Notes under the pieces: model-generated | Told to the model about the DNA's origin: nothing | Database searches by the model: none | The model's input: the letters and a program-made list of their open reading frames with translations, nothing else | Shown: positions 7,544 to 15,399 of the stretch, one piece after another | Position numbering within the stretch: the first letter of the stretch is position 1 | Layout of the letters: the number at the start of each line of letters is the position of its first letter | NCBI GenBank assembly: GCA_964538515.1 | Contig: CAZIEW010000014.1 | Span: forward strand, 1-64,000 | DNA: 64,000 bases | Reading direction: 5' to 3' | Origin: CALBZH01 sp964538515 | GTDB taxonomy: Bacteria; Desulfobacterota; Syntrophobacteria; Syntrophobacterales; Syntrophobacteraceae | Program-made: the position numbers and the translations under genes

Positions 7544-10195
7544 ATGGCTTGTCACAAAGGACGTCTGTTCTTTTCTGTCCTGGCAGCACTCCTGTTGGTG
7601 TGTAGCGTCCCTGTCTTGATGATATCGAGGATCCCCGCTCAGGAAGCTGCAGAGCCGGAGCTTGCCCCGATGAACCCCGATTTTGCTGCCCACGTGGAGC
7701 AAACGAGGCTCTCGGGATTTGCCAGGCTGACGGATGAAGGACTCCCGCTTGGATTCATTCCCGGCCCCGTGGATTTGTCCCATCTTGCCACGCTGTCTAC
7801 GGATCGATTGACGGGGTTTCAAGCCCTTGGCGCTCCGCTGAGCTACGACCTGCGCGACACGGGCAAGCTGACTCCCGTCAAGAACCAGGGCAACTGCGGC
7901 TCCTGCTGGGCCTTTGCCGCCATGGGGTCGTTGGAATCGGAGCTGCTCCCTGCGGAAACGTGGGATTTTTCAGAGAATAACCTGAAAAATACCAGCGGGT
8001 TCGACTGGGGTCATTGCGAGGGGGGCAACGGCTTCATGTCGACCGCCTATCTGTCGCGCTGGAGTGGTCCCATCATGGAAGCCGACGATCGTTACAGCGT
8101 AAGCTCTGCGTGGTCTCCTTCGGGACTGACCGTGCGCAAGCACCTGCAGGAGATTTTGTTCCTTCCGGACAGAACGGGCTCCACGGACAACGACGCAATC
8201 AAGCAAGCGATCATAAACTACGGAGCCGTGCAAACGGCTATGTATTATTCCGACAGTTACTACAATAGCTCGACTCATTCCTATTACTACTCAGGGTCAT
8301 CCTCCAGCAATCATGCTGTTGTCATTGTTGGATGGGATGACAGCTACAGTCGCAGTAATTTTTCACCCACGCCATCAGGAAATGGGGCGTTTATCATCAG
8401 GAACAGCTGGGGAGATACATGGGGAGAGCAAGGCTATTTTTATATCTCTTATTATGATTCTAAGATAGGCACAAATAATTTTGTATATAATGGTGCGCAA
8501 GAGACTGGGAATTATGCAAGAATATATCAATACGATCCCCTTGGACTGACTAGTTTCTATGGATACGGGACCAATACAGCGTGGTTTGCGAATATCTTTA
8601 CGGCACAATCGAACGAGGATCTAGCGGCTGTGGGGTTTTACACCACGGCACCCAACACGACCTATAATGTCTATGTTTACACGAATTCCACGTCGTCGGC
8701 GCCCAGGAGTGGGACATTGGGGGGAGCCGCGACAGGCGCGTTCTCGTTCGCCGGGTACCATACCGTGCCATTCACGAGTCCCATTCCCGTCAAGGCAGGG
8801 CAGAGCTTTTCCGTCGTGGTGAAGGCCACAACCCCCGGGTACACGTATCCGATTCCAGTGGAGCTTCCAATCAGCGGTTACAGCAGTGGGGCGACGTCCA
8901 GTGCGGGGCAGAGTTTTATCAGCAGTGCCGGAAGCATTTGGACCGACTTTTCCACTTGGGAGCCCAATGGCAATGTGTGCCTCAAAGCTTTTACCGTGAA
9001 TACGTCGAAAGGGTCTCTCCAAGTCACCATCTCGCCGCAGGCCGCGATCAATGCGGGTGCCCAGTGGCGGGTGGATGGGGGGAGCTGGCAGGACAGCGGT
9101 GCGACGGTTTCCAGCCTTTCAACCGGGAGTCATACCGTTGAATACAGCGACATCAGCGGATGGAAGAAGCCTGCGGCAGAGGCCATAACCATTCTTTCTG
9201 AGCAGGTCACGTTGACCTCGGGGACCTATGAGCTGATCCCGGTGGGCTCACTGACGGTCACAATCGGCCCTCAGGAAGCCATCGACGCGGGTGCCCAGTG
9301 GCAATTGGACGGCGGCATTTGGAGAAACAGCGGCGCAACCGTTTCCGGCATCACAACGGGCAGCCACACCATTTCCTACAAAGACCTCAAGAACTGGGCG
9401 GAGCCTGCAAGTGGGACCGTGACCATTGTCGCGAACCAGACGAGGACTGCAAGCGGGACTTACGTGTATCAGCCCGTCGGCTCGCTCAAGGTCACCATCG
9501 GTCCGCAAGCGGCCATCACCTCAGGGGCTCAATGGCGTCTGGATGGGGCAGCCTGGCAGAACAGCGGCGTGACCTTGACGGACGTTTCCGCCGGTCGGCA
9601 CACGATTGGATTCAAAGACATCGCCAACTGGACACCTCCTGAAACCCAGACAATCGAGGTGCTTGAGGGACAGACGACGTCAGCGGCTGGCTCCTACACC
9701 GCCATCATTGGTGCCGATTTCGAGGCCACCGTTACGAGCGGCAAAGCGCCCCTCAGGGTCCCGTTTACGAACACATCGGTTGGAATCCTCTCGCGTTATC
9801 TGTGGACCTTCGGAGACGGAGGAAGAAGCGCGTCGGCCAATCCCGTTTACACGTACCGCAAGCCAGGCACCTACTCCGTGCGCCTCACCGTTACGGGTCT
9901 CGGCGGAACGAGCACAACAACAAAGACCGATTACATTACGGTATATGCCTTACCGAGGGCAATCTTCACCACCACTCCGCGTATCGGGAAAGCCCCCCTT
10001 GCGGTGACTTTCTCGGACAAGTCCACGGGCGTGGTCACGGGCTGGAATTGGGATTTTGGAGGTGTTGGAGCCAGTACCGAGCGGAATCCCACCTTTACCT
10101 TCACGTCCTCCGGCGTCTACCTGGTGAAGCTCACGGTGACGAACCCCGTTGGATCGAGCTCGCGAATTCAAAAGGTGGTGGTCAATGTCCCCTAA
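7544..10195 (+). CDS. Secreted papain-family (C1A) protease with repeat and PKD domains
   Basis: 883 residues from ATG 7544 (GAGAGGAG upstream; ATG 7538 is an alternative). A signal peptide covers about 1-34. The C1A domain spans about 100-320: QGNCGSCWAF with catalytic Cys121, SNHAVVIVGWD with His257, IRNSWG with Asn287. A lectin-like beta domain follows (about 325-485). Then come three repeats of exactly 78 residues (from about 490) and two PKD domains (about 725-883, with YLWTFGDGG and GWNWDFGG). The layout is that of an exported protease with glycan- or surface-binding modules. Bases about 8391-8560 are strikingly AT-rich compared with the rest of the gene. No neighbour suggests the substrate. 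Confidence 0.9.
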   Translation: MACHKGRLFFSVLAALLLVCSVPVLMISRIPAQEAAEPELAPMNPDFAAHVEQTRLSGFARLTDEGLPLGFIPGPVDLSHLATLSTDRLTGFQALGAPLSYDLRDTGKLTPVKNQGNCGSCWAFAAMGSLESELLPAETWDFSENNLKNTSGFDWGHCEGGNGFMSTAYLSRWSGPIMEADDRYSVSSAWSPSGLTVRKHLQEILFLPDRTGSTDNDAIKQAIINYGAVQTAMYYSDSYYNSSTHSYYYSGSSSSNHAVVIVGWDDSYSRSNFSPTPSGNGAFIIRNSWGDTWGEQGYFYISYYDSKIGTNNFVYNGAQETGNYARIYQYDPLGLTSFYGYGTNTAWFANIFTAQSNEDLAAVGFYTTAPNTTYNVYVYTNSTSSAPRSGTLGGAATGAFSFAGYHTVPFTSPIPVKAGQSFSVVVKATTPGYTYPIPVELPISGYSSGATSSAGQSFISSAGSIWTDFSTWEPNGNVCLKAFTVNTSKGSLQVTISPQAAINAGAQWRVDGGSWQDSGATVSSLSTGSHTVEYSDISGWKKPAAEAITILSEQVTLTSGTYELIPVGSLTVTIGPQEAIDAGAQWQLDGGIWRNSGATVSGITTGSHTISYKDLKNWAEPASGTVTIVANQTRTASGTYVYQPVGSLKVTIGPQAAITSGAQWRLDGAAWQNSGVTLTDVSAGRHTIGFKDIANWTPPETQTIEVLEGQTTSAAGSYTAIIGADFEATVTSGKAPLRVPFTNTSVGILSRYLWTFGDGGRSASANPVYTYRKPGTYSVRLTVTGLGGTSTTTKTDYITVYALPRAIFTTTPRIGKAPLAVTFSDKSTGVVTGWNWDFGGVGASTERNPTFTFTSSGVYLVKLTVTNPVGSSSRIQKVVVNVP
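9011..9712 (+). repeat. Three 234-bp tandem in-frame repeats
   Basis: Repeat starts fall at 9011, 9245 and 9479, a period of exactly 234 bp (78 codons). Each encodes a GSLxVTIxPQxAI start, a GAQWxxDGxxWxxSG core and a GxHTxxxKDIxxW-like strand. Copies have diverged in DNA but keep register, consistent with duplication of a beta-sandwich (PEGA-like) module. Confidence 0.75.
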
Positions 10196-10477
10196 GGGGC
10201 CGCCGGAAGTGTATGGGATTCGCTACAAGATGCAGGTGGGACCATACAGGAGGGGCAGTCTAACGGATGATCCGGACGCGCTCTGCCGATCCCGTGTGCG
10301 CATCGTCCTGTGTGTTTTTGGAGCACTGCCGATAGAATGATTTTACCGATCTGCGAGCCCTCGTACGTGGGGGCGGGAACGGGGCTCTGCAGGTATTCCT
10401 GCCGTCAAAGACAAAGTGGCTCATGCGACCTCTGAAGTGGGTGCCAGAAGGCGCCGTTCACAGAGAAAGGGTCTAAT

Positions 10478-10930
10478 ATGCCCAAACCGCCGGAAAAGGG
10501 GGGTGGCGCGCGAATCTCAGGGGACCTCCCGTCAGTCGACAAGAAGCTCGCTCAGAGCTTCGGCTGGGACGGGACGGAGCGTCGTCAGCATCCGCGCTTC
10601 CGGGTCCGATGGGGTGGTGTGCTGGATCGGACGTCTTCTGGCTTTCCAATGAGCGCGGAAGTACGCCTGTCGGATGTTTCCGAAGGGGGCTGCTGCATCT
10701 TTTTCAGGAGGCAATCTCAAGGACCGGATCCAGGCATCTTCTTCGCGTCTGAAGGACCGCTTAGCCTCAAGATGTTCTCGCCGAGCGGAATGCTGATTTC
10801 CTCGGTTGAAGTTCGATGGTACATGCCGATTGAGGAAGACGCCTACGCCGCCGGGCTGCAGTTTGTTTCAATGAGCTCGCGGGACCGTTCCATTTTGTAC
10901 GCTGCCATCCAGGAGCTTGGTCGGGCGTGA
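10478..10930 (+). CDS. Small PilZ-domain protein
   Basis: 150 residues, essentially one PilZ domain after a 30-residue leader. The cyclic di-GMP-binding signature is complete: ERRQHPR (RRxxxR, 35-40) and DVSEGG (66-71). A later strand, AYAAGLQFVSMS, is also typical. The start has AGAAAGGG upstream. Single-domain PilZ proteins act as cyclic di-GMP-dependent adaptors. There is no operon partner: the protease gene ends 282 bp before, and 472 bp follow before the next gene. Confidence 0.85.
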   Translation: MPKPPEKGGGARISGDLPSVDKKLAQSFGWDGTERRQHPRFRVRWGGVLDRTSSGFPMSAEVRLSDVSEGGCCIFFRRQSQGPDPGIFFASEGPLSLKMFSPSGMLISSVEVRWYMPIEEDAYAAGLQFVSMSSRDRSILYAAIQELGRA

Positions 10931-11402
10931 GGTCCCGCGTGGGAGAGAAGGGCAAATGGCTGCAGGTGAGGGCCGGACTCTCCTCGGGAGGCTCTCAACC
11001 CTTTCTCCGTGCCCCCTGCGCATGTCTCAACCGTGACCCGTTTAATCAAGCGTCAAGCATCTGGCATCAAGCAAACTCGACCTGATGAGGGATGACTTCC
11101 CCGGCCCTGTACGGGCCGATCCTTTTGCCCTCTTGGTGAAGGAAGCTCAACCCGGACACGCCCTGCCGGGTGGCCTGGCGCTGCAGTCCCGTGTCCTCAC
11201 CCAGGGATGCGGCTGCGTTGATTCCTGACCTCGACCGAGGTTGTTTAAGCACCGAGCGTTTGGTATTCTTTTTCAACGCGTATGGCTTCACAGAATTCCG
11301 GCGAAGTCTTTCGAGCCTCGTGGTCATGCCGCTGGCGGTGCGCAGCGCGCTGAGACCTGGGGGCGGCATGACGGGCAGGCTTGAGTCGAGGAGGAACGGG
11401 TT
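10931..11402. other. Spacer before the acyl-CoA synthetase gene
   Basis: About 470 bp. No supported ORF, RNA or terminator was seen; the long minus-strand frame that enters it is antisense to the following gene. Confidence 0.35.
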
Positions 11403-14069
11403 ATGATGAAGAAACCGGTACTGGACTACTTCTTTTCCCCCGAGGCGGTCGCGGTCATCGGGGCGAGTCCCAAGAAGGGCTCCATCGGGCTCACGCTCCT
11501 CGACAACTTGCGGCGAGACGGTTTCACGGGGCCGATCTATCCCATTAACCCCAATCATGAGGAAATCCTCGGTCTCAAGACCTACCCTGCCATCACGGAT
11601 GTGGGGGCACCCATAGATTTGGCCATCATTGCCGTGCCCATCCAGGGTGTTCCCGGGCTTATGAAGGCATGCGGCGAGGCGGGGGTGCGCGGTGCGATCA
11701 TCATTTCCGCCGGTGGCAAAGAAGTGGGAGAAGAAGGTGACCTCATTGAGGCCGAGATCAGGGCCGAAGCGGCAAAGGCCGGAGTGCGCTACCTGGGCCC
11801 GAACTGTATGGGCCTTCTGTGTCCGCCGAACCGGCTGAATGCGAGCTTTGCGGCGCACAGCGCCGAGCCGGGAAGCCTTGCGCTGCTTTCTCAAAGCGGC
11901 GCCATCTGCAGCGCCATTCTGGATCTGGCGGCGACCGAGAAGATCGGGTTTTCTCATTTTGTCAGCATCGGCTCCATGGCGGATGTGGACTTTGCCGACA
12001 TGATCGACTACCTCGGCAACGATCGGCGCGCTCGAAGCATCATTGTGTACATGGAGAACATGACCCGGCACAGGAAATTCATGAGCGCGGCGCGGTCGGT
12101 TTCAAGGGTGAAGCCGATCATTGTGGTCAAGTCCGGCCGCAGCGAGGCGGCGGCCCGGGCGGCGGCTTCTCACACGGGGGCGCTTGCGGGGCAGGATGAA
12201 GCCTACAACGCCGCCTTCCGGCGGGCCGGGATGATTCGTGTGGACACCATAAGCCAGCTCTTCAGCTGCGCGGAAGCTCTCGGGAAAATGCGTCGCCCGT
12301 CAGGAAGCAGCCTGGCGATTGTGACCAACGCAGGCGGTCCTGGAGTCATGGCCGTCGATGCCTTCTCCAAATGGCGGGTTGAGCCCGCGACGTTGAGTGC
12401 CGAAACGCGCTCCAAGCTAGATGTTTTTCTGCCGCCATTCTGGAGCCATGGAAACCCAATCGACATCCTGGGAGACGCTACTCCGGAGCGATATGTCCAA
12501 GCCGTTCGCGTTTGCTTGGAAGCCCCCGAGCTGTCCGGGCTCATTGTCATCCTTTCGCCTCAAGCGATGACCGACCCCACTGGAGTGGCCCAGGCCATAG
12601 CCGCCGAGATCCAGAATCGGCCGAAGCCGCTCATGGCCGTATGGATGGGGGCCAAGGACGTTTCCCAAGGGGTGGCCGTTCTCAACGAGGCCGGCATCAC
12701 GACGTTTCAGACGCCCGAGGAGGCTGTGGACACGTTCATGCAGATGGTGTCTTATTCCCGGAACCTGGAGCTGCTTCAGGAAACGCCGCCCGGGCTTCCG
12801 CACGACCTGCGTGTGAATACGGAGCAGGCAAGGACTTTCTTGGAGGAGTGCTTGAGACGTGGTGTCAAAGTCCTCTCTGAAGTCGAATCCAAGGCGGTCC
12901 TATCGGCCTACGGCATTCCGGTCAACTCCACCGTGGTTGCCTCAACGACCACCGCAGCGGTGGAAGCAGCCAGGAGCATTGGGTTCCCGGTCGTCTTAAA
13001 GATCTTTTCTCCGGACATAACCCACAAATCCGATGTGGACGGCGTGCGGGTTCACTTGAAAGATGAGGCGGAGGTCGGTGCGGCGTTTGAAGAGATCACG
13101 TCCCGGGCGGCAAGCCTCAGGCCGGATGCTAGAATCATGGGGGTCACGGTCCAAAGCCAGGTCCGGAAATCGGAGATCGAGCTGATCATCGGGAGTAAGC
13201 GGGATCCCCATTTCGGGCCGCTGATCCTTTTCGGGATGGGAGGAATTCTAACCGAAGTGCTGAAGGATACCGCGGTTGACCTTCCGCCGTTGAACATGCT
13301 CCTCGCCCGGCGGCTTATGGAGCGCACCCGCGTCTATCGCCTGCTCAAAGGGTTTCGGAACATCCCGGGGGCCGACCTGGATCAGGTGGCCGAGCTCCTG
13401 GTGCGGGTCTCTCAGCTGGTCACGGATTTCCCCCAGATCAATGAGCTGGACCTCAACCCCGTGGTGATCAGCGAGGGCCGCCCGATCGCGATTGACGGTC
13501 GGATCGTGATGGAGCCCACCGAGGTTGCCGCGCCAAGACACCTCATCATCAGCCCCTATCCCAATCAATACGAAAGCCACTGGATGCTCAAGGACGGGAC
13601 TCCCGTGCTCATTCGTCCCATGAAGCCCGAGGATGAGCCCATGGTCGTCCAGTTGCTCGACAATTGCTCGGATCAGACCCTGTACTTTCGGTATTTCAGG
13701 GTGATCAAGACCTGGCCGCACGAAGCATTGATCCGGTTCACTCAAAATGATTACGATCGAGAGATCGGTCTCGCGGCCATCGGCGAGCCGCCCGGTCCTC
13801 CAGTGATGATGGGGGTCGGGCGGCTGGTCATGACCCCGGAGCGGGATGCGGCGGAATTTGCCGTCATCGTGGCCGATCCCTGGCAAGGAAAAGGGCTCGG
13901 TCCCAAGCTCATTGGAAGGGTCATCGAGATCGCCCGAGAAAACGGGGTGAAGGTGCTGGCCGGAGATGTCCTGTCCGAGAATCAGGCTATGTTGGACCTC
14001 GTGCGGGGGATGGGATTCACGGTTCAGTCGCCCCAGGAGGGAACGTGCCGGGTGGAGATGCATCTGTGA
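11403..14069 (+). CDS. ADP-forming acyl-CoA synthetase fused to GNAT acetyltransferase (Pat-like)
   Basis: 888 residues, strong GAGGAGG Shine-Dalgarno. Residues 1-460 are the CoA-binding/ligase alpha part (VAVIGASPKKGSIG near the start; ASHTGALAG with His257, the phospho-histidine of this family). Residues about 480-705 are the ATP-grasp beta part (ELDLNPVVI). Residues about 725-888 form a GNAT domain with the acetyl-CoA loop DPWQGKGLG. The family includes bacterial protein lysine acetyltransferases that modify metabolic enzymes. E. coli PatZ-type proteins have lost the catalytic His; here it is retained, so ATP synthesis from acyl-CoA or acetate activation may still occur. An SRPBCC gene follows by 24 bp. 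Confidence 0.9.
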   Translation: MMKKPVLDYFFSPEAVAVIGASPKKGSIGLTLLDNLRRDGFTGPIYPINPNHEEILGLKTYPAITDVGAPIDLAIIAVPIQGVPGLMKACGEAGVRGAIIISAGGKEVGEEGDLIEAEIRAEAAKAGVRYLGPNCMGLLCPPNRLNASFAAHSAEPGSLALLSQSGAICSAILDLAATEKIGFSHFVSIGSMADVDFADMIDYLGNDRRARSIIVYMENMTRHRKFMSAARSVSRVKPIIVVKSGRSEAAARAAASHTGALAGQDEAYNAAFRRAGMIRVDTISQLFSCAEALGKMRRPSGSSLAIVTNAGGPGVMAVDAFSKWRVEPATLSAETRSKLDVFLPPFWSHGNPIDILGDATPERYVQAVRVCLEAPELSGLIVILSPQAMTDPTGVAQAIAAEIQNRPKPLMAVWMGAKDVSQGVAVLNEAGITTFQTPEEAVDTFMQMVSYSRNLELLQETPPGLPHDLRVNTEQARTFLEECLRRGVKVLSEVESKAVLSAYGIPVNSTVVASTTTAAVEAARSIGFPVVLKIFSPDITHKSDVDGVRVHLKDEAEVGAAFEEITSRAASLRPDARIMGVTVQSQVRKSEIELIIGSKRDPHFGPLILFGMGGILTEVLKDTAVDLPPLNMLLARRLMERTRVYRLLKGFRNIPGADLDQVAELLVRVSQLVTDFPQINELDLNPVVISEGRPIAIDGRIVMEPTEVAAPRHLIISPYPNQYESHWMLKDGTPVLIRPMKPEDEPMVVQLLDNCSDQTLYFRYFRVIKTWPHEALIRFTQNDYDREIGLAAIGEPPGPPVMMGVGRLVMTPERDAAEFAVIVADPWQGKGLGPKLIGRVIEIARENGVKVLAGDVLSENQAMLDLVRGMGFTVQSPQEGTCRVEMHL

Positions 14070-14093
14070 TCAAAAGCCACGCAGGCAAGTGAT

Positions 14094-14558
14094 ATGATCA
14101 TCTCGGAAACCGTCGAAATCGAGGCGCCCCTTTCGATCGTGTGGGAAGTGTTCTCGCGTCTGGAGCAGTGGGAAGAGTGGAGCTCGGTCTGTCGGAGCTG
14201 CAGCCTGGTTGAAGGGGATGAGCTCAGACAGGGTGTCTGCTTCTCGTTTACCCTACGCCCCTATTTTGTTCCCATCAAAATCACGCCGCGGGTCACCTTG
14301 TGCGATCCGGGAAGGGAGGTGATTTGGGAGGGGGAGCGTCTGGGCGTTCGTGCCCGTCACCGGTTCACGTTCGAGGAGACCGGGAATCAAGTTCGCCTTC
14401 ACAGCGTGGAGGAGTTTGCGGGTGCACTCCTTTGGCTGAGCCATCTCCTGTTTGTCCCGAATCGTCTCCACAACCTGTCAAGAAAGCTGCTCCGGGAAAT
14501 CAAGGCGCGCTCGGAAGGTCGTGCCAAGAGCGCGCCTGCATGCCCTTTGGGGCATTGA
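14094..14558 (+). CDS. SRPBCC (START-like) family protein
   Basis: 154 residues with the helix-grip fold pattern of polyketide cyclase/START relatives: an N-terminal strand ETVEIEAPLSIVWEVF followed by WEEWSSV, a beta-sheet through residue 100, and a long C-terminal helix. Such proteins bind hydrophobic ligands; the ligand cannot be read from the sequence. It begins 24 bp after the acyl-CoA synthetase-GNAT gene and is probably co-transcribed with it. Confidence 0.75.
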   Translation: MIISETVEIEAPLSIVWEVFSRLEQWEEWSSVCRSCSLVEGDELRQGVCFSFTLRPYFVPIKITPRVTLCDPGREVIWEGERLGVRARHRFTFEETGNQVRLHSVEEFAGALLWLSHLLFVPNRLHNLSRKLLREIKARSEGRAKSAPACPLGH

Positions 14559-14724
14559 CGGAAAAGATGCTCTTAAGCGGGGCGGGGGCCGAAGCCCCCA
14601 TGACTGACCCGGGTGGCTGCAATCCTGGAGCCTGCTTCTTGGGATCCGCTCATCAGGGGGGCCAATCCAAATCCTTGTCGCCGGAGACCCGGTCGCCTGG
14701 CGGAGCCCATCAATGGGGTAAGCC

Positions 14725-15075
14725 TTAGAAATTGAAGACCTTCGCTTCCGCGGCCATGTCGATGAGGTGAGGACCTCCGTCGAGCATCATGTTGGGGAAG
14801 AAATTGGATTCACTGAGCTTGCGATTGTTGGCGCAGGGAGTGCACACGCCGATGGGGATCTCTTTTTCTACCAGATAAGGCAGGTAGTCGTTTGGACAAT
14901 CCCCGGTGAGCGTCTTCTGAGCAAAATCCCTGTTCTTGTCTGCCCAGGTCACGCCGCCATCGATGAAGAATAGGTTCACGACGTGGCCCTTGGTATGGGC
15001 GATCTTGGCGAACTGGAAACACCTGGTGGCAGCCTCGTTGTCATCCTTACTCAGCACGAACAGAAAATTAGCCAT
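14725..15075 (-). CDS. DsrE/DsrF-family sulfur-relay-like protein
   Basis: 116 residues from ATG 15075, chosen because AGGAGG lies 6 bases upstream. The DsrE fold is suggested by the N-terminal strand ANFLFVLSKDD, the helix EAATRCFQFAKIAH, the strand VVNLFFIDGGV and the Cys-bearing loop GVCTPCANNRK. DsrE relatives carry persulfide sulfur in sulfur-transfer chains; the CTPC pair is a plausible active site, though the canonical DsrE Cys context differs. Sulfate-reducing and syntrophic deltaproteobacteria carry several such proteins. It is monocistronic and divergent from a histidine kinase gene. Confidence 0.75.
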   Translation of the reverse strand: MANFLFVLSKDDNEAATRCFQFAKIAHTKGHVVNLFFIDGGVTWADKNRDFAQKTLTGDCPNDYLPYLVEKEIPIGVCTPCANNRKLSESNFFPNMMLDGGPHLIDMAAEAKVFNF

Positions 15076-15399
15076 CTCTTGCCTCCTGCACAGTTGGATG
15101 TTGTTCTCCATGGGTTGCACTCCGCCATCAGCTCATCAACCTTAGCCAGATCACTTAAAGGAATTCAAGCAGAATACCTGTTTGGCGCTTCTGACTTCCT
15201 TGCAAGTCGTGGTATTGTAAAGACATTGTAAAGTGAGCGGTTTCGATGCCCTTGCGAGTGCGGCCCGTCGTATTCATGCGTCGAGGTGCCGTTTTCATGC
15301 CCGCTCATTCGTGCTCTTGGTCTTGCCGGAGTACAGAGGGAAGAACAGCTCTCTCGGAAGGGCGCTGCCAGATGCCTTCTTCTGCTGGGGGTTGCCGAG
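15076..15399. promoter_or_regulatory. Divergent regulatory region with 9-bp direct repeat
   Basis: This 324-bp region serves the DsrE gene (minus) and the histidine kinase (plus). It contains a perfect direct repeat of ATTGTAAAG at 15214-15222 and 15225-15233 (period 11, one helical turn), and the nearby inverted repeat GACTT/AAGTC. Both look operator-like, but no matching regulator is identified. Confidence 0.35.

Noticed and set aside
11067..12071. 334-codon minus-strand frame
   Set aside because: Antisense to the acyl-CoA synthetase gene; no ribosome site and no family pattern.
13248..14063. 271-codon minus-strand frame
   Set aside because: His/Asp-rich shadow of the acyl-CoA synthetase-GNAT gene.
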